From Myroides sp. WP-1 (GTDB lineage Bacteria; Bacteroidota; Bacteroidia; Flavobacteriales; Flavobacteriaceae): a stretch of 64,000 nt of DNA. A program made the translations under genes and the position numbers. The first letter of the stretch is position 1. Each line of letters opens with the position of its first letter. The stretch is taken from positions 186,001 through 250,000 of the forward strand of contig NZ_JACHTC010000001.1 of the NCBI RefSeq assembly GCF_014145635.1, in the 5' to 3' direction. The notes under the pieces were generated by a model, which did no database searches, was not told the DNA's origin, and saw only the letters and a program-made list of their open reading frames with translations. This document shows, in pieces, positions 52,158 through 59,927 of this stretch.

Positions 52158-53618
52158 ATGAAATTAAATAAAACATTTTGTTTTATGGCTTTGTTTTCTT
52201 GTTTTGATGCATTATCTCAAAATGCAATTAAAAAGATAACAAAAAAAGAATACCTCGCTGATTTTGATTTTATGGTGCGAATTATAAAAGAGCAACATCC
52301 AAATCCATTTCGATTTATTCAAGAAGAAACTTTCGACAAGGAGGTAGCTGTATTGAGAAAAAAATTAGAGAAAGAACCTACTTATCCTAATTTTTGTATT
52401 GTAAATCCGATTTCTCTAATTCGCGATACTCATACCGATGTAATGCCAGACGCATTAATTTTAGATGAATTAACCAAAACGATTAGATTTTTTCCTTTTG
52501 CAACTAGTGTATATAACAATCGTGTTTTTGTTAATCAGTATACCAATGAAATTCCAATTGGAGCTGAAATTCTAACAGTGAATCAACAAAAAGTAGGGGA
52601 TATCATCGCCAAGATAGCAAACAAAGTGGACGGTGATATTGAAGCAAGTACGAATAAAGACTTTAGTCAAGCTGTATCGTTGCAATTTCCGAATACGGAA
52701 GTTTATACGATCACCTATAGCGTAGACGGGGGAACAGGAATACAAAGTGTAACAACAAAATCTTTAAACTATGAAAGGTTCAATTACAACAGAAACAAAA
52801 CAGTGCTTCCTTTTACACTTATAGCTTATAATTCTGGTATTTATGGATATGAAGTAGATGCAGATACCTTTGTTTTAAGTATTAAATCATTTGATTTGTC
52901 TGAAGAATATAGCTATTATATTTTGAGCAACTTATTTACAACAATAAAAGAAAAGGGCATTAAAAATCTGGTATTGGATATTCGAGATAATGACGGAGGT
53001 GCGTTATCTAATATTCCCCTGTTTTATTCTTTCATTAGCCAGGAAAAGAATTTCAAAAACATTTATAAGTACGCGACTAAAGTGCCTACAATTAATGTGA
53101 AAGAGAATTTAGTAGACGAGAATAATAAGCTTGCCAATTCAACTGATATCATCAGTCTGGATAATTTTATGAAGCAGCGATTTGATCTAAATGAGGCAGA
53201 TGGGTTTTATTATGGAAATACTCGTTTGGATGAATATTATATTGAAAACTATCCTCAGGATAAAAATGCATTTACAGGCAATGTTATTCTATTACAAAAC
53301 AACAATACAATATCAGCTGCGGCTTATTTTGCTTATTTATTTCAATCAAATAAACGCGGAAAAATAGTAGGACAAGAGACAAGAAGCTGTAGTAATTTTA
53401 CAACAGCGGCATGGTTTGTAAATTACAAATTACCTCATACAGAGTCTGTTGTTGTTTTGCCAAGAAGTGAAATATTTTTTAATACAACGGCTAATAAAGA
53501 TCGTACCTGTAGAGGTGTAATACCAGACTTTACTATTACGGCAGATCAATTTCAAAAAGGGTTACAAGATTTGCAAGATGCAGAGATGAACTTAGCACTT
53601 AGCTTAATTAAAAAATAA
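52158..53618 (+). CDS. S41-family peptidase
   Basis: An exported 486-residue protein with a signal peptide ending near residue 20 (ALSQ). It has an S41 (tail-specific/C-terminal processing-like) catalytic domain in the second half: NLVLDIRDNDGGALSNIPL, then NVILLQNNNTISAAAYFAY, where the serine in the TISAAA segment is the expected nucleophile. The N-terminal part (about 30-110) is helical with DTHTDV, a signature of the non-PDZ flavobacterial branch. Substrates are unknown. A hairpin closes the gene. Confidence 0.83.
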   Translation: MKLNKTFCFMALFSCFDALSQNAIKKITKKEYLADFDFMVRIIKEQHPNPFRFIQEETFDKEVAVLRKKLEKEPTYPNFCIVNPISLIRDTHTDVMPDALILDELTKTIRFFPFATSVYNNRVFVNQYTNEIPIGAEILTVNQQKVGDIIAKIANKVDGDIEASTNKDFSQAVSLQFPNTEVYTITYSVDGGTGIQSVTTKSLNYERFNYNRNKTVLPFTLIAYNSGIYGYEVDADTFVLSIKSFDLSEEYSYYILSNLFTTIKEKGIKNLVLDIRDNDGGALSNIPLFYSFISQEKNFKNIYKYATKVPTINVKENLVDENNKLANSTDIISLDNFMKQRFDLNEADGFYYGNTRLDEYYIENYPQDKNAFTGNVILLQNNNTISAAAYFAYLFQSNKRGKIVGQETRSCSNFTTAAWFVNYKLPHTESVVVLPRSEIFFNTTANKDRTCRGVIPDFTITADQFQKGLQDLQDAEMNLALSLIKK

Positions 53619-53641
53619 GACGGAGAGCAGTATAAAACCGA

Positions 53642-53669
53642 CTAAGGGGCAAGATTTCTTGCCCCTTAG
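53642..53669 (+). terminator. Hairpin after the S41 gene
   Basis: CTAAGGGGCAAG (53642-53653), loop ATTT, CTTGCCCCTTAG (53658-53669): a perfect 12-bp GC-rich stem, though followed by only a short T stretch. Confidence 0.75.
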
Positions 53670-53731
53670 TGTGTATAAAAAAGAATATTTAGATAGATTA
53701 AATGTATTTTTACATTTTAAAAAGGATTGCT

Positions 53732-54298
53732 ATGCTAGTTGCTTTTTTTGAGCGTTTTAATTTATTTACTGCAGATGAAATAGCAGCTATTGTTGCTTTA
53801 TTTCACCCTCGATCGTTGTTTAAAAATGATTTTTTAATACGAGAAGGGGAATATTGTGAAGAAATTGGCTTTGTTGAGTCAGGTTTGTTTCGCTCTTTTT
53901 ACTCCACCGACGGAGGAAGTGAATTGACCTATTGCTTTCGCTTTCCTGGTGACTTAATTGGCGCTTATTCTGCGTTTATTACGCAAGGAAAGAGTATAGA
54001 GCATATTCAGGCAATTGCACCCGCTAGGCTATGGGTGATTCAGAAAAAAGATTTAGATTATTTAGCTTGTCAATTACCGCAATGGAATACCTTTTTAAAG
54101 GTAATAGCCGAAGAACAGTATTTGGAATTAGAGCAACGCGTCATGCAATTGCAAAGAGAAACAGCACAGCATCGTTATAAAAATTTACTCCTCAATCACC
54201 CTAATTTTATTCAGACAATTCCTTTGCAATACTTAGCCTCTTATTTGGGAATTACTCAGCGTCATTTAAGCAGAATTAGAAAGGAGATTTCGTTTTAG
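53732..54298 (+). CDS. Crp/Fnr-family transcriptional regulator
   Basis: A 188-residue regulator with a cyclic-nucleotide-binding-like beta barrel (about residues 10-115; FLIREGEYCEEIGFVESG) and a short C-terminal helix-turn-helix (PLQYLASYLGITQRHLSRIRKE). No Fnr-type cysteine cluster is seen, and the ligand is unknown. The frame starts 10 codons earlier, but the ATG at 53732 follows AAAAAGGA and begins the conserved domain. The flavoprotein gene 87 bp downstream is a probable target. Confidence 0.86.
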   Translation: MLVAFFERFNLFTADEIAAIVALFHPRSLFKNDFLIREGEYCEEIGFVESGLFRSFYSTDGGSELTYCFRFPGDLIGAYSAFITQGKSIEHIQAIAPARLWVIQKKDLDYLACQLPQWNTFLKVIAEEQYLELEQRVMQLQRETAQHRYKNLLLNHPNFIQTIPLQYLASYLGITQRHLSRIRKEISF

Positions 54299-54332
54299 AC
54301 ATTTGTCTGCTATTTCTGCGCTTGGACTCTTG

Positions 54333-54340
54333 TAACTTTG
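54333..54340 (+). promoter_or_regulatory. TAnnTTTG box upstream of the flavoprotein gene
   Basis: TAACTTTG matches the -7 consensus exactly and is 46 bp before the ATG at 54386. No good -33 element, which fits an activated promoter. Confidence 0.45.
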
Positions 54341-54385
54341 ATCTTCTATTTAGGAAATGAAGGAATGTTCAAACAAAGTGCTACA

Positions 54386-54958
54386 ATGAGAAAGATAGTT
54401 ATTCTTAATGGTCATCCCAATCCAACTTCATTCAATGTTGGTTTAGTGGAGGCTTATGCTAAAGGTGCTCAAGCAAACGGAGCGAGTGTAAAAATAATAA
54501 CAATAGGTCATTTGGTTTTTGATCCCAATTTGCGTTTTGGTTATCAAAAACGCATGGAATTAGAACCCGATTTAGTACAAGCAATTGACGATATTAAATG
54601 GGCAGATCACCTAGTTTGGATTCATCCCGTATGGTGGGGCGGTTTACCTGCTTTGATGAAAGGATTTATTGATCGTACGTTTTTGCCTGGTATCACGTAC
54701 CAGTATAGAGAGAATAGCATGTTATGGGATAAGTTACTCACAGGAAAAACAGCACATATTATTACAACGCTGGATCAACCCGGTTGGTATTATCGTTTGA
54801 TGTATGGCAGACCTAGTGTGAATCAATTAAAAAAAGCCACACTTCAATTTTGTGGAATTTCGAAAGTAGAGGTAACCTATATCGGAATTGTAAGACAATC
54901 TACATTACTACAACGAGAAAAGTGGTTGAAACGAGTGGAGAAACTTGCTATGCGTTGA
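54386..54958 (+). CDS. NAD(P)H-dependent oxidoreductase, flavodoxin-like fold
   Basis: A 190-residue flavoprotein of the NQO1/MdaB/KefF group. The FMN/FAD phosphate loop is KIVILNGHPNPTSFN near the N-terminus, with HLVWIHPVWWGGLPALMKGFID in the middle and the TTLDQPGWYYR segment typical of quinone reductases. The start at 54386 puts the first strand at residue 3; the longer frame (54338) adds poor residues. Likely a two-electron quinone reductase in stress defence; the exact acceptor is unknown. Confidence 0.87.
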   Translation: MRKIVILNGHPNPTSFNVGLVEAYAKGAQANGASVKIITIGHLVFDPNLRFGYQKRMELEPDLVQAIDDIKWADHLVWIHPVWWGGLPALMKGFIDRTFLPGITYQYRENSMLWDKLLTGKTAHIITTLDQPGWYYRLMYGRPSVNQLKKATLQFCGISKVEVTYIGIVRQSTLLQREKWLKRVEKLAMR

Positions 54959-54973
54959 GCAAACATCTTGCTC

Positions 54974-55028
54974 TATAAAACAACGCGTGGTTTGACAGCA
55001 ATTGTTGTCAAACCGCGCGTTGTTTTAT
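54974..55028. terminator. Strong two-way terminator
   Basis: A long stem of about 25 bp (TATAAAACAACGCG plus GGTTTGACA, with one mismatch pair) around AATT-containing loop, ending TTTTATA. It serves the convergent flavoprotein gene and M15 peptidase gene and overlaps the peptidase stop. Confidence 0.88.
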
Positions 55029-55789
55029 AATAACTGGGCAAGTTCAAAATGCATACCATCTTGGCGTGAAAAGTGGCCTCCCCAGTAAAAACCAAATTGA
55101 TGAGCTAAAGGAACTATTTCGCGTAACGAACCTCTATTTCCCAGCAAAGCGGGGTTTTGGTTTAATGCATTCCATTGCATATTGAGATCAAAGGCTATTC
55201 CAAAAGCGTGATTAGAAAGTGTCGTCTTTGAACCTCGAACTAATCTTGGGGTGTAACTTCCTCCATAAGTAAGTAAAAGCGGTAATAGTTTCTTTTCTTC
55301 TATAGCCGCAAAGAAAGCGAGTAATTGTTTTACTCCTTTGCGATGAAAACGCACAGTGTGGTATTGGTTGCCAAACAATTTTTTAAATTGAGGAATTTCA
55401 ACTGTTACGATGTTTTTTTGCTCGAAATCATTGAGAACAACAATATTTTCAGGATTGTTTGCATTGGGATCACTTTGGAATGTCAACAGACCAAAAAGCT
55501 CAAACTTTGTTTCTTGTTTGGTGATGGGCATGAAATTTGGTTTAAATGGAAACTCTTCCTGCTGATTTGGTGAAAACTTCATCCCATCAAGGTAGGCAGA
55601 AAGCCAAGTTTGATTGCCAATAAAGCCATCGGGGACTAACTTTTTTTGCTTTTGATAATTTTTAATAGCCTCTTCAAAAAAGGAATCATAATGATCATCA
55701 ATAGGAAAAGAGTATTGACCGATTTGCTGTAAAAATTGTTTCCATTGTGCGATATCAGCCTCTTGCATGTTTGGTTTTAATACATTCAT
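55025..55789 (-). CDS. Peptidoglycan-binding M15-family peptidase without a signal peptide
   Basis: A 254-residue protein with an N-terminal peptidoglycan-binding type 1 domain (about 8-68: YQKQKKLVPDGFIGNQTWLS) and a C-terminal D,D/L,D-carboxypeptidase-like domain of the VanY/M15 kind. Zinc ligands are His194 and Asp201 (SNHAFGIAFD, matching SxHxxGxAxD) and His247 (GMHFEL). It starts MNVLKPNMQEAD, with no signal peptide or membrane segment, so its export route is unclear. It is the last gene of the DUF2589 cluster, 14 bp after the preceding gene. It resembles phage endolysin-type enzymes. Confidence 0.85.
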   Translation of the reverse strand: MNVLKPNMQEADIAQWKQFLQQIGQYSFPIDDHYDSFFEEAIKNYQKQKKLVPDGFIGNQTWLSAYLDGMKFSPNQQEEFPFKPNFMPITKQETKFELFGLLTFQSDPNANNPENIVVLNDFEQKNIVTVEIPQFKKLFGNQYHTVRFHRKGVKQLLAFFAAIEEKKLLPLLLTYGGSYTPRLVRGSKTTLSNHAFGIAFDLNMQWNALNQNPALLGNRGSLREIVPLAHQFGFYWGGHFSRQDGMHFELAQLL

Positions 55790-55803
55790 AAGGGTACTGT
55801 TGT

Positions 55804-56319
55804 TTAAGTTATTTGCCTTTTTAAATAATTCTCATATCCCTCACTGAGTAGTCTTAATCCTTCAGTAGTTTCTTGTGGACTAAGAGTCAGTTCTAGTTTA
55901 CCAAAATTGGTATGAGGTGCTTTTTTAACGATAGATCCTGTTGGCTTACCAAAGTGAATTTGCAATTCGTCTTCAATGACTTCCATTTGAAATGCTGTGG
56001 TAAATGTTGCTTTTTTTACACCACATACCCCTAAGGGGATCATGGAAATAAGCGGAACTTCAACAGGTTCCATAAGCAGTGTAAACGAATCTTCATTTGC
56101 TGTACTTTGTTGTACTTTTTGTGGATAACTGAGTGTAACTGTTTTGGGAACTAATGTTTTTTTGTAGGTAGTTTGCCCATTAAGATCTATAGAAGGAACT
56201 TCCTTCTCCTCAAAATAGCGATCCAGCAACGTTAAGTTTTGATCTACTATTTGTTCATTAGACATTTGAATAGCTGAATGTATGGCTTGAATGAATTTTT
56301 TTAAACTTATTGATGTCAT
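55804..56319 (-). CDS. DUF2589-like protein (third paralogue)
   Basis: A 171-residue protein. A helical N-terminal segment (SLKKFIQAIHSAIQMSNE) precedes the DUF2589 core EVPLISMIPLGVCGVKKATF at about 87-106, continuing TTAFQMEV. The C-terminal piece KLELTLSPQETTEGLRLLSEGYE matches the closing segment of the other two paralogues. It is the most diverged copy. No signal peptide. The function of DUF2589 is unknown; here it is 2 bp from the zinc-ribbon gene and 14 bp from the M15 peptidase gene. Confidence 0.75.
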   Translation of the reverse strand: MTSISLKKFIQAIHSAIQMSNEQIVDQNLTLLDRYFEEKEVPSIDLNGQTTYKKTLVPKTVTLSYPQKVQQSTANEDSFTLLMEPVEVPLISMIPLGVCGVKKATFTTAFQMEVIEDELQIHFGKPTGSIVKKAPHTNFGKLELTLSPQETTEGLRLLSEGYENYLKRQIT

Positions 56320-56321
56320 TT

Positions 56322-56519
56322 TTATTTTTTTACTGATTTCTTAGTTGATTCATAATCATTTATGGCCTGTGATACAGTGTCTGTACTGTCAGAAGAAAGT
56401 CCGATAAGAGCAGAACATTGACCACAGCTAAACTTAGTGCCTAATATAAGCTGAGTTACTTCTAAAGTAACAGGGGCATTACAATTGGGGCAGGATATAA
56501 GTACTGTTTTTGCTTGCAT
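56322..56519 (-). CDS. 65-residue double-CxxC zinc-ribbon protein
   Basis: A small protein with two CxxC knuckles, Cys10/Cys13 (SCPNCN) and Cys32/Cys35 (SCGQCS), spaced as in a zinc ribbon, followed by a Ser/Lys-rich helix and the basic tail STKKSVKK. It is tightly packed between two DUF2589 genes (2 bp on each side), which implies coexpression and probably a shared complex. Binding partner (nucleic acid or protein) cannot be told from the sequence. Confidence 0.8.
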   Translation of the reverse strand: MQAKTVLISCPNCNAPVTLEVTQLILGTKFSCGQCSALIGLSSDSTDTVSQAINDYESTKKSVKK

Positions 56520-56521
56520 AT

Positions 56522-57118
56522 TTATTTCATTTTAAGAGGTTGAAGATTCTTACTATAAACTTCTAAAATATTTAAAATCCCTAACGGCAAAGGCAGAGAA
56601 CCTGCTTTTAAATCGATTTTTAATGCGCGTTGACTAGCTTTAGTATAGTTTTCCTGCATCGGATTTTCACTGCTATTATTAGAAATTTTACCGTTCAATT
56701 GAGCTTTTCGCTCAATAATATCATTCGTATTATTGATATAACTTGTTGTTGATGTTATATCTAAATTAAAAATAACACGCATTTTCTGTAGCGCTATTGT
56801 ATTTAGTGGGACAAGAGAAATTAAAGGAATCTGAAAAATGACTTCTTGAGACGTGATTTCACCGTCTATTTTTCGATTTGAGGTCAGTATCATATTGATC
56901 ATTTTTGGTCGATAGATTGTTTGAACAGATGTTGAATAGTCCTTTTTTTTCTTTTTAGTTTTAATAAAATACTGATTTAGAATAGATAAGGCTTGTCCGT
57001 TTAACATCATACTATTGGCTTTAGAAAGCGCAATTAGAGGAGCTGAAATAATCGATTCGATATTGAGTTCTGACTCTTGCTCTCTACTGTATTTGGGTAA
57101 ATTGTTGTTTTGATTCAT
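56522..57118 (-). CDS. DUF2589 protein (second paralogue)
   Basis: A 198-residue cytoplasmic-looking protein. Features in order: a polar N-terminus, the IISAPLIALSKANSM helix (23-37), a lysine run (54-59, KKKKKD), the core motif IPLISLVPLNTIALQKMRVI (97-116), a variable Asn/Ser-rich loop (120-165) and the C-terminal motif KAGSLPLPLGILNILEVYSK (171-190). The first and last motifs match those of the 57207-57833 gene and show that the two arose by duplication. Function unknown. Confidence 0.82.
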   Translation of the reverse strand: MNQNNNLPKYSREQESELNIESIISAPLIALSKANSMMLNGQALSILNQYFIKTKKKKKDYSTSVQTIYRPKMINMILTSNRKIDGEITSQEVIFQIPLISLVPLNTIALQKMRVIFNLDITSTTSYINNTNDIIERKAQLNGKISNNSSENPMQENYTKASQRALKIDLKAGSLPLPLGILNILEVYSKNLQPLKMK

Positions 57119-57136
57119 CTTTTTCTACTTTTTTAT

Positions 57137-57159
57137 GGATTCCCTAAAAAAGGGAATCC
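57137..57159 (-). promoter_or_regulatory. Intercistronic hairpin in the DUF2589 operon
   Basis: GGATTCCCT (57137-57145) and AGGGAATCC (57151-57159) form a 9-bp stem in the 88-bp gap after the first DUF2589 gene. On the minus strand A residues rather than T follow, so it is a stability or processing element more than a terminator, and would favour excess of the first gene's mRNA. Confidence 0.55.
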
Positions 57160-57206
57160 ATTTGTTACTAGATATTTTACTAAACCTGTACTGCCTTGCG
57201 CATTAC

Positions 57207-57833
57207 TTAAGCACTTTTAGTACTAGTAATTGGGTCAATTGACTTCGAGAAGACATCAATAATAGTAGCTACGCCAGGAGGTAAAGGCAGCTGCCCTGCA
57301 TGTACTTTAACATTGTACTTCGCTGAGTTGCTTTTTGAATAGTGTTGACTTTCTTTGCTCGAATCATTACTGTCATAACTGACTTTACCTGTAATTGTTG
57401 CAGAGAAAAAACCAAAGCCGATTTTGGCTTCAATCGCTGCTTCACCAGCTCTTTTTTCGCTCTTTTCCTTGCTGTTCTCTTCAGCATAGCTTGAGTTAAC
57501 CTCCATATTAAACTCTACATCAACATTGTCAATACCGAGTGAATTAATGGGCATAATGGTCAACAAAGGCAAGTTAAACGTTGTCTTAACAGCTTCAATT
57601 GTTTCATCTTCTTTAATCAAAGCTCTGCTTAATTCCATCTTGATCATAATAGGTTGATAAGAAGGATCTTCTTCTGTGCCCGTTTTGCTAAAACAAGTGT
57701 CCAAAATAAATTTGGTTTGAGAGATTGACATTTTAGCGTTGGCATCTGCTGCTGCATTTAATGGCCCTCCAATTAAAGAGTCCATTGGTAATCCCAAGAA
57801 TTGTTGGGAAATGTTTACTAAATTTTTACTCAT
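57207..57833 (-). CDS. DUF2589 protein (first paralogue)
   Basis: A 208-residue protein and the clearest family member: DSLIGGPLNAAADANAKM near the N-terminus (18-35), the core PLLTIMPINSLGIDNVDVEF (89-108), a long charged and glycine/serine-rich region (115-170) and the C-terminal motif KVHAGQLPLPPGVATIIDVF (176-195). No signal peptide, no membrane helix. It is the first gene of a five-gene operon and is preceded by a promoter with direct repeats. DUF2589 proteins are widespread but have no established biochemical role. Confidence 0.88.
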   Translation of the reverse strand: MSKNLVNISQQFLGLPMDSLIGGPLNAAADANAKMSISQTKFILDTCFSKTGTEEDPSYQPIMIKMELSRALIKEDETIEAVKTTFNLPLLTIMPINSLGIDNVDVEFNMEVNSSYAEENSKEKSEKRAGEAAIEAKIGFGFFSATITGKVSYDSNDSSKESQHYSKSNSAKYNVKVHAGQLPLPPGVATIIDVFSKSIDPITSTKSA

Positions 57834-57858
57834 GACTTATACTTTTAAAGTTCAAGAT

Positions 57859-57925
57859 CAAAACTAATAAAGCAAAATCTGTGATTATAGAGTAAAATTA
57901 CCTTCTTTTGTAGTATAATTACCTT
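57859..57925 (-). promoter_or_regulatory. Promoter of the DUF2589 operon with two direct repeats
   Basis: On the minus strand TAGTTTTG (57859-57866) is an exact -7 box, 26 bp before the ATG. Upstream, the 14-bp units AGTAAAATTACCTT (57891-57904) and AGTATAATTACCTT (57912-57925, both plus-strand reading) differ at one base and are 21 bp apart, two helical turns. They lie at roughly -38 to -72, the usual place for an activator. No -33 TTTG is present, consistent with dependence on an activator. Confidence 0.6.
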
Positions 57926-58347
57926 TTTATTTTCTGTAATTTAACAATTAATATAATTATTCAATAACTGCTTTTTAAATATATTTGTTGTAGGTAAGAA
58001 TTCCTTTTTTACAAAAACTAGAAGGCTGATAGGGTACTAGATGTTGGTTTGTTTGGCTTTTTTATTGGCTATATCTAACTAAAGGTTAGGTTGTTATAAT
58101 ATATAATATTTCATTCAACAGAACCAACGGCATTACGGTTTCTTTTTTGTGTAAGAAAAGGCACATATTGTGAAATTTTTTTCAGTGGTTATGGCTTACT
58201 ATTTGTTTGCTTATAGATGGTAGTTATGCGAAGTAAGTACAAGTCTTTTGATGTTTCAATATGATTTAAAACAGAAGAACACACTGGTTTTGAGGCTATT
58301 TGATTTACTTCATTTTTAATACTCACTTAAGTTAATTTAGAATTACT
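57926..58347. other. Divergent intergenic region between the DUF2589 operon and the two-component genes
   Basis: It contains an exact plus-strand -7 box (TATATTTG, 57980-57987), 360 bp before the kinase ATG. A small inverted repeat CTAAC/GTTAG lies near 58075-58093. No gene is seen; short frames here are too small and poor in composition. Confidence 0.45.
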
Positions 58348-59151
58348 ATGAAAATATTATTACTAGATGCGAATTTGTCTTTGGCTAGTATTAGATGTGT
58401 TTTTTATCTCGAGTTTTGGGATGTTAAGTGGATTTTTTTCCTCTTGTTAGGTTTAAATTTAATAGCAGTAGGGTTGTTTTGTTTGCTCATGAAACTCGCA
58501 TTTAATAAAAGAGTGTTTGAGAAACAAAGAGCTAGTCAGCACAGAAACATTTTATTTCAACTGCAAATTGTAACACAGGAAATCGAACGTAGACGTATAG
58601 GAAGAGATTTACACGATCGCATATCAAACAAATTGAGTTTGATCTTATTGAAGCTTAATAACGAGTATCCGACAGATCAACTCGAAACGGATATGATTCA
58701 AATTTTAGTGGCTATTCGCAACATGGCACACGATCTGAATCCGCCTTTTCAAAGTGATTCCCCCTTACATCTCATGATTATTTATCAAATTGAGAAGCTA
58801 AAACCTGCTTATAGTATTCATAAAACAATTCGAATTTATTGCAATGGAGGAGAATCAGGTAATTTTAAAATTCAGATTATAAGAATTGTACAAGAATTGA
58901 TGACCAATATAGTAAAGCACGCTAAAGCAACAGAAGTTGGTGTAGATATTCGCATCAGTCCAAAAGGAATTTATTTGTCAATTGAAGATAATGGCATTGG
59001 TCAAATTCGATTGAAAGAGGGACAAGGTTACTACAATATAAAAAACAGGCTTTTTTTCTTAAAAGGAGTCTTTAAAATTAAGAAGAACAGACAATGTGGA
59101 ACAAAAATAATTCTATTGATACCCCATGAAACACAGGATAACTCTAGTTGA
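58348..59151 (+). CDS. NarL/DesK-type sensor histidine kinase
   Basis: A 267-residue kinase with one clear membrane segment (about 28-50) and no extracytoplasmic sensor domain of any size. The HisKA_3 dimerisation segment contains the phospho-acceptor His89 in ERRRIGRDLHDRISNKLSL. The ATPase domain has the N box (ELMTNIVKHAKATE, Asn187) and the G1 box (EDNGIG, 213-218). The minimal input domain suggests sensing within the membrane or through a partner. It overlaps the response-regulator gene by 26 bp and is divergent from the DUF2589 operon. Confidence 0.9.
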   Translation: MKILLLDANLSLASIRCVFYLEFWDVKWIFFLLLGLNLIAVGLFCLLMKLAFNKRVFEKQRASQHRNILFQLQIVTQEIERRRIGRDLHDRISNKLSLILLKLNNEYPTDQLETDMIQILVAIRNMAHDLNPPFQSDSPLHLMIIYQIEKLKPAYSIHKTIRIYCNGGESGNFKIQIIRIVQELMTNIVKHAKATEVGVDIRISPKGIYLSIEDNGIGQIRLKEGQGYYNIKNRLFFLKGVFKIKKNRQCGTKIILLIPHETQDNSS

Positions 59152-59794
59152 AGATGACACCTTAATTCTTGAACTCATCAAGGACTTTTTAAATGCTTCT
59201 GAAAACTTTGAAGTGAGTTATTCCTTTGTAAATGGAACAAGTTTTTACGAATCTTTTTCGAGCATTATCCACACAACTGATCTTATCATAATGGATTTTC
59301 AATTGGGAGATACTACAGCGGAGAAATTGTTAGAGTTAATTCAACTAGAACAAATGAACATTCCTGTGCTTATCCTAACAGCGCATTACAATCAATCCCT
59401 TATTGGTTATATGCTAAAATTAGGAGTATCCTGTTATCTACCAAAATATATCAAGTTAACGGAATTTTTAATCATCTTAAAAGAAGTATTACTCAAAGGA
59501 CATTATATAAGTAGTGAGCAATTTCCTTATTTAAAAGAGTCTGTTTATGATAGTTCGGGCGATTTATCTGTAAAAAAGTATAATATTTCTAAAAGAGAGG
59601 TCGATATTATTTATCTCTTAGCGAAGCAATGTACAGCGAAAGAAATTGGAAATCGCTTGTTTTTAGCGCCTAAAACTGTAGAAAATTACAAAAATACGCT
59701 TTTTACAAAAACAGGAACAAAAAGCATTGTTGGTTTAGTACTTTGGGCTATAAACAAACGCATTTTTACACTTGATCAGTTTAGTGATCTATAG
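59126..59794 (+). CDS. LuxR/NarL-family response regulator
   Basis: A 222-residue regulator. The receiver domain (1-120) has the acidic pair Asp10/Asp11, phospho-acceptor Asp57 (LIIMDFQLGD) and a lysine in the CYLPKYI segment. A LuxR-type helix-turn-helix occupies about 150-215 (SKREVDIIYLLAKQCTAKEI, then APKTVENYKN). It is the partner of the overlapping kinase. The direct repeats upstream of the DUF2589 operon are natural candidates for its binding sites, an inference from position and spacing. Confidence 0.9.
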   Translation: MKHRITLVEDDTLILELIKDFLNASENFEVSYSFVNGTSFYESFSSIIHTTDLIIMDFQLGDTTAEKLLELIQLEQMNIPVLILTAHYNQSLIGYMLKLGVSCYLPKYIKLTEFLIILKEVLLKGHYISSEQFPYLKESVYDSSGDLSVKKYNISKREVDIIYLLAKQCTAKEIGNRLFLAPKTVENYKNTLFTKTGTKSIVGLVLWAINKRIFTLDQFSDL

Positions 59795-59927
59795 CTTACT
59801 ATTATGTTTGTATTTTTAAAAAAAATAGTTTTTTTATTTTTTTTGAATAATTAAATCTGTTATTATTTAAAAAATAAGTAACTTAGATTAGTTTTTAACT
59901 AATTTTAATAAATGCAACAAAAGCATT

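Noticed and set aside
54974..55028. Possible attachment site or mobile-element end
   Set aside because: The long hairpin lies between convergent genes and ends in T runs, fully explained as a two-way terminator.
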